Assembly (NCBI GenBank): GCA_900175165.2
Contig: FWWN02000476.1
Location: forward strand, 1 to 64,000
Reading direction: 5' to 3'
Origin: Rhizomucor pusillus
Lineage: Eukaryota > Mucoromycota > Mucoromycetes > Mucorales > Lichtheimiaceae
DNA: 64,000 bases
In this document: in pieces, positions 50,716 through 60,716 of the stretch
Position numbering within the stretch: the first letter of the stretch is position 1
How the letters are laid out: the number at the start of each line of letters is the position of its first letter
Position numbers and translations under genes: made by a program
Notes under the pieces: model-generated
The model's input: only the letters and a program-made list of their open reading frames with translations
Database searches by the model: none
Told to the model about the DNA's origin: nothing

Positions 50716-51306
50716 ATCGACTCGCTTTCGCTTGTCTTCGATTTTATACCCTACTTTGCACGCACTTAACCCCATGCACTTACTTATATACACACACTCA
50801 CAATCACACACCATTTCCTACAAACTAAACAGACCCCTACTTAATACTGCAATGGCTCCATCTACAGTCATTCTCCCTCTCTACAACCTATAAATTGTCT
50901 CTTTTTTTTTCTTCCCTTTTGTTTTTGGATACATACTTGTTCTTCTCTGCTAAATATTTTATTTCAAAAATATTCTACAAAATACGTATTATTTGCTCTG
51001 TAATGTGTAGCGATGCTCGAAGAAAACCTTTAGTGTTCAAAGTGGGTGTTTTTATTCCCTTTTTTCGATAAATGAATTTTCTTTTTTGCTTTTTACATTT
51101 TACCCGAATATGTAAAAGGGGACCTGTTGTACAGGGAGGTTTGGAATGCTGGATATGAAACATGTGTGTATATGTACAATGCCGAAGAGGTGACCACCAT
51201 CTCCGTATAAAGAGGTGAGTGGTAAAAATAGAATGCCAGGATGAGTATGGTATTCGATACAAACAGGGAGACAGACCGGCACCTCTGTTGTATAGCTTGT
51301 AAAACC
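50716..51306. other. Convergent intergenic region
   Basis: These 591 bases lie between two convergent genes. They are T-rich and should contain both 3' UTRs. No gene is evident. Confidence 0.55.
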
Positions 51307-52173
51307 TTAGACCCGGGCTAGCTGAGCATAATTAGCCACGATTTGGGGACCATGATCCTCGGTTTCTTCTGTCGAAGCTGTGGCTAGTCTGAGTAAGCGT
51401 GTACGCAGTTCGCGCTCATCTCGTTGCCACGGGATGACCTGCAGAGATAGCGAGAGGTCGTCCTTGGATAGAAACTCCTGATTAAAATATGCCAGCACTT
51501 GATGCAAATCCTCGGTGATATGCTGAAGAAGATTTGGCAAGAACTCGCTATTTATGACATCGAAAGCGTGAGCAAGATGTCGGGAGACGTGGCGATCGAT
51601 TTGTGATAGAAGCTGAGCCGAGCGGTCTTTGAGGCAGTCGAACGAAACTGTATCTTCAGCTGTACCGGTGTCACCACAGCTCTGAAGCACTAGATGCTTG
51701 ACGTAGGCTTCCAAACCAAAGCGGCTTAATTTGTCTGCCACGTTATCCCAAAGTGCTGGCAGATCGCCCTCAGTCCGGGCTTGAACAGCGCCAGCTATCT
51801 GAGATTTCAACAAATCAAAGTCCATGGTATCCAAAGTCAACTGTGTCGCCGAGAATATCTGCTGCTGTGAAGAGGAGGAGTGCACGGTAATCGCGATATG
51901 GTCTTTCATTTGGTTTGCTATTTGTGTGTACCCTTCGGACACAATGGATTCGAGATGGTCGAACTGCCAATGTGTGGAAACGAGTTGCGCAAGACGATCG
52001 ACTTGTACATCAAACGATACTGGCTGAACCGCGCCACTTTCATCAGCTAGCAGCGTCTCTTCATGCACTGCATCTTCCACAGGTGCCGCTGACGGTTTAT
52101 CTTGGAGGATAGGTATTGCTGCTGAAAATGCAGCAGCGAAAAGCAGCTGAAGAACAAGCAATGCGGGTATCAT
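51307..52173 (-). CDS. Secreted hypothetical protein, 288 aa
   Basis: I do not recognise this gene. I start it at ATG 52171-52173 because that opens a signal peptide, MIPALLVLQLLFAAAFSAAI. The open frame continues upstream to 52419, with an inner Met 10 residues before that would give a longer hydrophobic leader. The mature part is mostly alpha-helical and acidic, with segments such as FDHLESIVSEGYTQIANQM and LLSQIDRHVSRHLAHAFDVI. It has two close Cys residues (QSCGDTG and DCLKDR). It is intronless and has no membrane anchor after the signal. It follows the palmitoyl-protein thioesterase gene on the same strand, 245 bp downstream. Confidence 0.65.
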   Translation of the reverse strand: MIPALLVLQLLFAAAFSAAIPILQDKPSAAPVEDAVHEETLLADESGAVQPVSFDVQVDRLAQLVSTHWQFDHLESIVSEGYTQIANQMKDHIAITVHSSSSQQQIFSATQLTLDTMDFDLLKSQIAGAVQARTEGDLPALWDNVADKLSRFGLEAYVKHLVLQSCGDTGTAEDTVSFDCLKDRSAQLLSQIDRHVSRHLAHAFDVINSEFLPNLLQHITEDLHQVLAYFNQEFLSKDDLSLSLQVIPWQRDERELRTRLLRLATASTEETEDHGPQIVANYAQLARV

Positions 52174-52418
52174 GTAACGAAGGAAAACAAGAACAAGAAG
52201 CATCGAGATACAGATTGCAGCGTCAGCAATAATATATGCGTGTATGCGGAGATTGTTCAAAACAGATCGACGTAAGATTGGCAGGAACAAGCTAAGCATG
52301 ACGTTTTTATTGTTGTCCAGGTGCCTGAAGCAAAAGTCTTGGCTCCCGCGTTTCCGAGGTGGAGTCAATAACATCTGTAGCCAGATAAGGTGTGATGATT
52401 TCTTTGTCCAGAAACTCA

Positions 52419-53919
52419 TCAGTTATTGCCATCTGTTGACCACGAAGCCTCTGCGTCAATTATCTTATTTGCTCGCTGCTTTCGGCTAATCATCTGGATG
52501 CTTACATGGCGGCCTGGGCTCACTAGATACTTGACTCGCCCCCCTAGTTCTCGCAATCCTAGCCAATCTTCTAAATAGAGATCGTGTTGCTCTAAAGGGA
52601 TAAGCTCGCCTCTTTCGTTATACATCCAGAACCACTGTGGACGCTACATTTAGCTCATGCAAAGGCTGTCTGTATGTACTGTTACACTTGCCGCTGTTTC
52701 TGCAGGCTTCACCATCGTGTCGTCGGCGAATCGGATTAAAACCAGTGCATCCAACTGCGCCAGATTGCTACGATATGTGCTGTTCTTTCTTCTTAATTCA
52801 TTGTTTATATCCGGTAAGAAAATATTCTTTTCCAGATATCCTACAGCAATCATTTCATTTAGGGTGAACCATTTTTAGATACCACACTTTCTGGCCCCCT
52901 ACCCCCTTATTAATGCTTACCCTTGATACTCTTCGGATCCTTGTAATACTGCGCCTGGATAACTCGATGTTGCACATAGCTCGTATAAGCCCCAGAGCGG
53001 ACCATGGCGCGCATCCAAGCACAAGCGAGGTCGCCGGGGTTCATACAGTTCGGAATGTCCTAGAACATGCGCAAGGCGACATTACATTTCCATCCAAATA
53101 ACACATACGCACGCAGCTTACAGACACTCCTACAGGTTTTTCGTTAGAGTTGTTTCTAACCTTCAAATCATTGTTTCGCGTTACCAGCATGCGGGGAGCC
53201 AAAGGTAAACAGACGGTGCACTGGTGGTTGGTTGCATCGTTGCACGTATGCCCTACTCATCAAGTTGATTGGATAGTTGCTCGAACAGCGATTTTTTAGC
53301 TTTTGCTAACCTCATAAATAAACCCCCCTGAAGGTACTAATTAGTTTACTTTGATGGAGCTTCTCTCTTGATTACAATTTTACCTGCGAGAATCCAATTG
53401 CATTGAATCCATTTGCCAATTCAGGGATACCGGCTAATTGATCGCAAACATAATCAATCTTATCCGGCAACAGCGTATTTAGCATATCTATCTTGTTGCT
53501 AATAATGGAAAATCTGATTACCTGATCGTTAAGCTGTCCGAAAAAGCCGGCTTTGTGATCCTGTTCTGTATCCTCTCCGATTCGGAGGCTATGCACAAAT
53601 ACACCTGGAAGTCTGTCCTGAAGTAGTTTGACCACTCGGCCCATGGACTCTGGGTTGCAGCAGTCATCCCCCATGCCATGCCATAACACGACTGAGAGCA
53701 AACTGTGAGTGTCGACGCTGCAGTGAGCTTATACACTTTTCTTTACTTGGTCGGTAATCTGCTCATTGGCCACAAAGGAGACATTCCTTCAGTCAGTGAC
53801 ATCTCGATATTGTTATCGTAGCTTTGCATACCAGCGAAAATGCCAACGACAAATAAGGTTAGAATTAGTAGCAGCGATAGTGTTGGTGTCTTGTCTTCCA
53901 TGATTATTCTTTTCTGCAT
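52419..53919 (-). CDS. Palmitoyl-protein thioesterase (PPT1 family)
   Basis: PPT1 removes fatty acyl groups from cysteines in the lysosome or vacuole. The N terminus has a signal anchor (TLSLLLILTLFVVGIFAG) starting at Met 53919 or 53901. Splicing gives LLSVVLWHGMGDDCCNPESM and FNAIGFSQ joined to GGLFMSRAYVQRC, with the nucleophile Ser at codon 53389-53387. Next come VHRLFTFGSPHAG, DIPNCMNPGDLACAWM and SGAYTSYVQHRVIQAQYYKD. The catalytic Asp is in IRFADDTMVKP and the His in VSPGRHVSIQ near 52508, so the triad is complete. The last exon carries YNERGELIPLEQHDLYLEDW. At least six introns are needed, and one exon of about 18 nt (near 53312-53329) is implied. Confidence 0.92.
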
Positions 53920-54314
53920 GATGCAACGCACGCAGAAGGACCCGGCGTTCCAAAATTTTGTAACCCTAACTAAAAATGTGAAAGCGATGGACACCGCGAG
54001 AACAGTTTAGTAGGCTGCATATTATTAAGACAGCATGACAGTGACAGGACTACAGCATCATTCTGTCTGGCCAGTTTACATACCATAATCTAACACGTAA
54101 GACTACGTGCCTATCGCAGTGTCAAAAGCAGGACAAAGCGTTAATGAGCACATGCAGACTGTCCTTTTTAACAAGGATAATGGTAGGTCAGGTTTGTATA
54201 TTTTGTATGTCTTCGTCTGAATTTATTTCCTGATTAAATATACGAGCATTGTAGATCGATATATACAGTTTGGAAACTCGATGTAAAAAGGTCGAGTATA
54301 CAATCTTGGACTAT
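53920..54314. other. Intergenic
   Basis: These 395 bases lie between the thioesterase start and the stop of the next minus-strand gene. They should hold the thioesterase promoter. No gene is evident. Confidence 0.5.
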
Positions 54315-55798
54315 CTATACGAATTTCCACTTCACATGTGTACTTTTAACATTGAAGCTATCTGCAATTTTCTCATATGCTATAGAAAAATTACGAAAAG
54401 GAGAGCAATATATTAGTAACTATTAAGAAATCGATAGCGACATTGGACTTACCAGCTGGACTGAGTGTCAACCCATCTATGAAGAGTTTGGATTTATCTG
54501 TTAGAAAGAGGTAAATTTAAATGAAAAGATGCAGAAACTTACTATCGCCGCATGCCATGCAAAAGTCAACTATTTCTGCCTTTACGTTTTGCCCGTTGCT
54601 GCCAAGGATTTGTATCTTTTTGCCGCAATTTGCATTTTTACCGTTCATTGGACCATCTTCTGCAGCTTGTTTGCCGTTAACGGCAGCAACTAATTCTGTG
54701 TTCTTCCGCTTTTTGCCACAGGCACCTGAGCGGGTTTCGAGATCATAATATTCTGCTTGCCCTTCAAAGGAATATCCTTGGTCTTGACTGTTATCCGCTG
54801 CTACGCTCTTGGGAAGGACAATACCGCCTTCTTCATTGTAGGATACTCCTGGGCGCTGTGCTGGATAGGTATAAGGTTCTCTCGCTGGTGCTCCAGTGTC
54901 TCCAGTCGCGACACTGTTAGGAAGCACTATGCCACCTTCCTCGTTGTATGTGACTCCCGGATGCTGTTGTGGAGCCATGCTTTGGCTGGCATATCCGCTG
55001 TTCTGCGAACCTACACCCAAACTGTTTGGTAACACAATGCCACCTTCTTCGTTGTAGGTCACTCCAGGACGCTGCATGGTCGGTGGTTGGTCTGTATATG
55101 GACTTCGTTGTGGTTGTTCCCCGTTCGATGCAGCTATGCTGTTAGGCAGAACGATACCGCCTTCTTCGTTATACGTAACGCCAGTTCGCTGCGCCGGATA
55201 GGTGTACGGTTCCTTGCCAGGCGCACCAGCGTCAGCAGCCGCAATACTGTTAGGCAGCATAACACCACCTTCTTCGTTGTATGTCACTCCGGGCCGTTGA
55301 GCTGGATACGTGTATGGCTCCCTTGCAGGTGCACCAGCATCAGCAGCCGCAATACTGTTGGGTAACACGATGCCACCTTCTTCGTTGTATGTTACTCCAG
55401 GTCGCTGAGCCGTATAAGTATAAGGTTGTCTCGAAGGCGGATCCTGTGCTGAATTTTCATCTGCAAGCTGCATATAGTATGGCCGATCGTCTGCAGCATT
55501 TGCCTGCTGACTGCCTTTTTGAGCTATGCTGTAGGGCAAAACTATGCCGCCTTCTTCATTGTACATCAACGTCGCAGCCTGTTTGTCTGGAAAATCGACA
55601 GGACCTACGCGCATTGGTCGATATCCGCAAACATCAAGCTCGGTCGTAAGCTTACTTACCGTTGTAGGTTTGAGCTAACCTTGGTTCTGATCCACCACCG
55701 AGCGCAAACGCGGCCCGTAAGGGAGCTAACCCGGTCAGAATATTGGCAGGAGCTATCCCCACAAATAAGATTCCAACAGATAGCCACAACGCTTTCAT
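54315..55798 (-). CDS. Secreted double-psi beta-barrel (expansin/RlpA-like) protein with seven internal repeats
   Basis: Exon 1 starts at 55798 with a signal peptide (MKALWLSVGILFVGIAPANI). Exon 2 opens GPVDFPDKQAATLMYNEEGG and carries seven copies of the core YNEEGGIVLPNS, spaced by about 35 residues rich in Pro, Ala, Gln and Tyr (REPYTYPAQRPG). After SYSFEG-like spacing comes a C-terminal DPBB domain: SGACGKKRKNTELVAAVNGK, NCGKKIQILGSNGQNVKAEI and VDFCMACG. Two short exons add DKSKLFIDGLTLSPAA and YEKIADSFNVKSTHVKWKF, ending at 54315. Such domains act on or bind cell-wall polysaccharide, without known hydrolysis in fungi. The four barrel Cys residues suggest disulfides. The repeat array is a plausible wall anchor or spacer. 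Confidence 0.88.
54830..55600 (-). repeat. Seven-fold tandem coding repeat (YNEEGG unit, about 105 nt)
   Basis: Seven in-frame units repeat the core YNEEGG(I/V)(V/M)LP with variable linkers. DNA identity between units is high for the two near 55200-55400 and lower for the others, which points to recent duplication in part of the array. Confidence 0.85.
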
Positions 55799-56266
55799 TT
55801 CAAAATAAACGTGTAACGCTGCAGGGAAAAGGGAAGGAAATGCAGACGTGCAAGCAAGGCAATTTGTCGGAAGAGCGACCCTTCTCCACGATAACCCCTT
55901 CCTCCCCTTGAAATTTGGCACACCCTTGTCCAAAAGGTCAGCTGCATATATTCTTCGAGATGAAAACTGATCGACAAAGATAATCGCAGAAAAGGCATTG
56001 GTTACCTCTCAACTATGAACCACGTGGCTGCACGTGTATCCTTTCCGACAATAACAATGCATTGAAGCAATATTGAGTACTACAATGTAATGGTTAACAT
56101 TGATGCAGTTGTTCTGCGCTTTGTAAGAATCCACCATCCTAATAGCAATACTCTCTATGCACGTGCGCTACGTATACTAGGTGTAGGTGACACTTAGCAG
56201 TTCGTGTCTGCATGATAACAAACTTCACGCGTATGCAGCAGTTTTCAATGTCCTACAAGTTTTTCA
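55799..56266. other. Divergent intergenic region
   Basis: These 468 bases lie between the divergent DPBB and cyclin genes. They presumably contain both promoters. No gene is evident. Confidence 0.5.
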
Positions 56267-57425
56267 ATGGCAGCACTACGTCCCTTTCACTTGTACAGTA
56301 TCTTTACAATGAACCAGGTAAGCAATGCAAACTGTGGACGAGTTGTTTGCATTCTAAAGTTATTCCAGTGGCTATTCGCTCCAGAAGAAGCCCAACTTTT
56401 CCCTTCCATCGCGAAACATCGCATGTCAGCCAATGAAGAATGCTGGTACCGCAAACTCGGCTGCTCATTCATTCAGGTCGTAGGATGTCGGCTGGCCTTG
56501 TAAGTCTGTCGATAATGACACAGAGAGACGTTGCTAACTACTCGTAGACCGCAGCTAGCTATCGCTACAGCAATGGTGTATTTCCATCGATTCTTTGCTG
56601 TTAATTCTTTCAAGGAACATAATATTAAGGTAACAATTATATAGCTTACATGGGAACATCAAACTTCTAAATCCAATGATAGCACATTGCAACGACTTGC
56701 ATCTTTATAGCATCCAAAGGAGAGAATGCTCATCGAAGGTTGAGTGACATCATTAATGCAAGCGTCTTCGTCAAGTTCAGTGGCCAAGATCAAAATGAAG
56801 TTAAGAAACATGTATGCTTTCCTTAGTTACAGACTTTGCAGTCACAGCTTGATTTATATAACACTTTACAGACCTTTGGTCGTTGGCGAGAAGCTATCGT
56901 ATATAACGAGCTGGTTGTACTTCAAAGCTTATGTTTCGATTTAGCGGTAATACATCCGCATGAATACTTGACCTACTTTGGAGAAATGCTCGGCGGTAAG
57001 TCAATGCGCAACATCTCATATCTACTTTGAATTCTACTGAGATATTGAAATAGCGTCAACGGAAATCATCAACACTGCGTGGACGATTGCAAATGACTGG
57101 TATAAGCATAGACATTCAGCTTATGCATTATTTCACCTTATTGACACTGCTTTGTAGCATGCTTTCCGAACTTTGTCTTATGTACCCGCCAGAGTACATA
57201 GCTGTTTCATGCTTGCTGTACGCGCTTCGGGCCGCAAACGTACCAATATCAACTGAGTATCTTGACAACCAGTTACTCAGAATCTTTGACGAGGTTGACG
57301 CATTGACCGGTAAGAAATTACTTTGCAAACATGACGAGGCCAACTCTAAGTGTATAAATAGATATAATAAATCATATTGCACATTTATGGACATCACCGA
57401 GACCCACAGAAAACGACCAAAATAA
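56267..57425 (+). CDS. Cyclin, K/T-like (P-TEFb/CTD-kinase type)
   Basis: Cyclins of this group pair with CDK9/CDK12-type kinases that phosphorylate the RNA polymerase II tail. Exon 1 is short (MAALRPFHLYSIFTMNQ; a start at the second Met, 56309, is equally possible). Next come WLFAPEEAQLFPS, then ECWYRKLGCSFIQ, PQLAIATAMVYFHRFFAVNS, and CIFIASKGENAHRRLSDII, the first cyclin box. The second box follows: YNELVVLQSLCFDLAVIHPH, TAWTIANDCMLSELCLMYPP and EYIAVSCLLYALRAANVPIS. The order and the HPH motif match cyclin K/T. Cyclin L/C relatives are alternatives. Six short introns are needed. The end at 57425 assumes that the last possible donor (57309) is not used. Confidence 0.8.
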
Positions 57426-57439
57426 AGCACACAAATGAA

Positions 57440-57805
57440 TCAAAGCTTTCTTCGCAAATGTCCCTTGTTCATCCTACCCAGAAGGTATTGAGCAACAAGT
57501 TAAATGCCCTGTTTCAAACACATGGTCTAGAACGACGTCGTCAAATTCGATTATAGAAGCGAGCAGGTCCCGCGTTAATGAAGGCTCTGGGCCATCGTTG
57601 CTTGGATTGTCGCTTCCGCCTCCGACCATGCCATGAGAAGCCAATCATCCAGGTAGGCCGAGAGGCGGATGCCTTGTTTGCGGACACAGCTGAGGATGTG
57701 TTTCGTTAAGCCGTGAACAATCATGGGACAATTGTAGCGAAGTCTTCCTTGTAATAATACTTTAATATGTTGCGTAAATTGAACTATATCACTACAAACG
57801 GTCAC
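57440..57805 (-). mobile_element. Degenerate reverse-transcriptase fragment, DIRS-like
   Basis: The minus-strand frame 57805-57575 reads GLTKHILSCVRKQGIRLSAY followed by LDDWLLMAWSEAEA. The (L/V)R.(K/Q)GIR.(S/V).YLDD context is typical of the reverse transcriptases of DIRS and related retroelements. A stop follows 12 codons after that segment. Beyond it, translation of 57574-57440 keeps traces of the usual downstream part but with several stops. No terminal repeats, RNase H or recombinase are visible, so this is an old fragment. Confidence 0.7.
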
Positions 57806-58197
57806 CCCTATATCAGGATGTGAAAACGACTATCTGCAAAGCCATTGAAAGTTTATACTTACTCTAAAGCTTATTAGAATAATGATCTCTCTTTTTCATT
57901 ACCTCTTATTTACTATGTACGCCCTCAGTTAGTAGCCAATCACCGCAACGGCTGCACATCTGAATGTCCTTGTTACCATTCACATGGATGCAAAAATACA
58001 AATGATTGAACGCAAGTATCTTTGTTCTTAGCCGCAAAATACGAGGAAAAACCTGTTCTATCACCCTTCATCCTGATGCAATCGCTGGCCGGCCACTCCG
58101 CAGAGCAGGATAATGCACAAGCCACAATTGCGCATTGAATTTTTCCTCTACTTTTGTCTTCCTTTTCTCCAGGTCCAAGCCTTCCACGTTTTTGCGA
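57806..58197. other. Intergenic, NOP56 promoter
   Basis: These 392 bases lead to NOP56. A C/T-rich stretch (cctctacttttgtcttccttttctcc) just before the ATG is typical of highly expressed fungal genes. Confidence 0.5.
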
Positions 58198-60017
58198 ATG
58201 GTAACCTCACACATACTATCAAACTTGACGGGAAACTGAACATTAACGCATTCAATGTAGGCAAACTATATACTTTTTGAAACTGCATCAGGCTACGCCT
58301 TGTTTGAGCGCCTGCAATCCGAGGAGATCGGTTCCAAATTGGAGGAAGTGCAGCAGACCGTGTTGGACCTCCCCAAGTTCGGCAAGATGGTCAAGCTCAA
58401 GTCGTTTGCACCATTCAAGAATGCTGCAGATGCTTTGGAAAACGCGAACGACGTATCTGAAGGTATTTGACAAAGGTCGCGAATACCATGTTTCAAAAGG
58501 ATGACTAAAACTCGATGTCTCGCTAGGCGTTGTAAACAGCTCATTGAAAGCTTTTCTCGAGATGAATCTGCCAAAGCCTGGAAAGAAGACAAAGGTTCAA
58601 CTTGGTGTTGCCGAGAAGAACTTGGCAGGTGCTATTAAGAGCGAGTTGGGCTACGAGTGTGTAACAGACGAGATGGTTCAAGAATTGATTCGTGGTATCC
58701 GTCTTTGGGCTGAAAAGCTTCTTTCGCAACTCAAGGAGGGCGATATTGAAAAGGCACAACTGGGTCTTGGTCACAGTTACTCGCGTGCCAAGGTCAAGTT
58801 CAACGTAAACCGATCCGACAACATGATCATCCAGGCCATTGCGTTGCTCGACCAGCTGGATAAAGATATCAACACTTTTGCGATGCGCGTCAAGGAATGG
58901 TATTCCTGGCATTTCCCTGAACTTGTAAAGATTGTCAACGACAACTACAAATACGCCAAACTTGTTAAAGTTCTTAAGAACAAAGCCGACGTTTCTGAAG
59001 AACACCTTGAAGCCCTTACTGAGATTCTTGACGAAGATGAAATCAAAGCACGACAAATCGTGGATGCTGCACGTGCTTCGATGGGTACCGATATCTCACC
59101 AGTCGACATGATCAACGTGCTCAACTTCGCCGACCGTGTCATTAATTTGGCCGACTATCGAAAGAAGCTTCACGAGTATCTAGTCTCCAAAATGAACCAC
59201 GTCGCACCCAACTTGGCAGCACTGATTGGTGAAGTTGTCGGTGCTCGTTTGATCTCTCAGGCTGGTTCGCTGACAAACCTCAGCAAATACCCTGCTTCCA
59301 CGCTCCAGATCTTGGGTGCTGAGAAGGCGCTTTTCAGAGCTTTGAAGACTCGAGGCAAGACCCCGAAATATGGTCTTATCTATCACTCCTCCTTTATTGG
59401 ACGTGCCGGTCAGAAGAACAAGGGCCGCATCTCCCGATTCCTTGCCAACAAATGTACCATTGCATCCCGTATTGACTGCTTCTCTGGTAAGATTTACATT
59501 GTTCTTTTTATTTTCTTCGCTGTATACCGTGAAAACTAACTTGAGCTGTTTGCATAAACCAGAAAACCCTACCGACAAATTCGGCCAAGCTCTTCGCAAC
59601 CAGATCGAAGAACGTCTTGCTTATTTTGAAAATGGTGCGCCAACCGAGAAGAACATGGATGTAATGAAACGAGTCATTGAAAGCCTCGAAGCCCTCGATG
59701 ATGAGGAAGAGGTGCAAGAAGAAGTGCCAGGTACGTTCCTTTGTGTATTGTAATGTGAAGTCCAAGGCTGCAATGTCGCTAACTATATTACCTGTCGTCT
59801 AGTCCAAACTGCAGGCAAGAAGCGATCTGCTGAGCCCGAGGAGGAAGAGGAGAAGTCTGCAAAGAAAGCAAAGAAGGAAGAGAAGAAGGCAAAGAAGGAA
59901 GAGAAGAAGGCAGAAAAGGAAGAAAAGAAGGACAAGAAGAAGGACAAGAAGGAAAAGAAGGACAAGAAGGAAAAGAAAGAGAAAAAGGACAAGAAGGAAA
60001 AGAAGAGCAAGGACTAA
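58198..60017 (+). CDS. NOP56: Nucleolar protein 56 (box C/D snoRNP core)
   Basis: NOP56 with NOP58, fibrillarin and Snu13 forms box C/D snoRNPs that 2'-O-methylate rRNA. Exon 1 is the ATG alone (58198-58200). The intron runs 58201-58260, and exon 2 begins at 58261 giving [21 protein letters not shown]56 rather than NOP58 is indicated by that start and by [18 protein letters not shown]. The Nop domain follows: [38 protein letters not shown] and [20 protein letters not shown]. Then come [20 protein letters not shown] and [20 protein letters not shown]. The last exon is a tail of about 65 residues almost wholly Lys, Glu and Asp. Four introns are seen and none looks long enough to host a snoRNA. 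Confidence 0.96.
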
Positions 60018-60716
60018 GTCAAATCTGTCTCTACAAACCTTTTCTCCACCCATTCCGTTTGCATTTTGTACATTTCATTTACGTCTGTGTTGTTTCCCCC
60101 TTTTTTCACTATATGTTGTCAACGAAAAAAGCATCATAATATACTTTGTTACAAATTCTTTGCGAAATGTAGGCGATATGATATCATTTAGCCAATGGGC
60201 CCATACCTTTCATGCTTTTGACAGCTTTGCCCTGGTGATTTTTGTAGAAAAAGCTAGACCCTCAACTTGAAATGTGTGCGATGCAGTAGGAAGTAGAATT
60301 AATGGGCCCGAAAACGCTGGTGTATTTATTATGCGGCACTTGATTTCACCGCACACCAAAAAAAGAACGGTTTGAAAAGCACGAAATTCACGTTTGGCCC
60401 AGCGAATCGTGATTTATCAACGTGATAGATCCAGTCACATGGACCTAGTATCATCTACATTGCTGGACTCGATAAATGCATACACTCGGTTCACTAACAC
60501 AACATGCAAGCCAGCTATGCTAAGTCTCCCGCTAAGACGATCTCGGAGAATCGGATTGGTAGCCTTTGACTGAAAAGGAATATTACGACAGCTGCACAAA
60601 AATGGCGAGTCTTGCATATCCCCCACAATAGGTACTGCCAGCTGGATGTCCGGAGTTGAGTCTACAACAACATTATCTGCATATTCTGCGCTCTTCTTCT
60701 TTATCGTCCACTTTAA
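60018..60716. other. Intergenic
   Basis: These 699 bases separate NOP56 from the gamma-glutamyltransferase gene. A 63-codon minus-strand frame at 60435-60626 has no recognisable motif. The right part should hold the next promoter (ctcttcttctttatcg leader). Confidence 0.5.

Noticed and set aside
59783..60053. Minus-strand Phe/Ser/Leu-rich frames that look like membrane proteins
   Set aside because: They are antisense to the Lys-rich tail of NOP56, where TTC/CTT triplets mimic hydrophobic segments.
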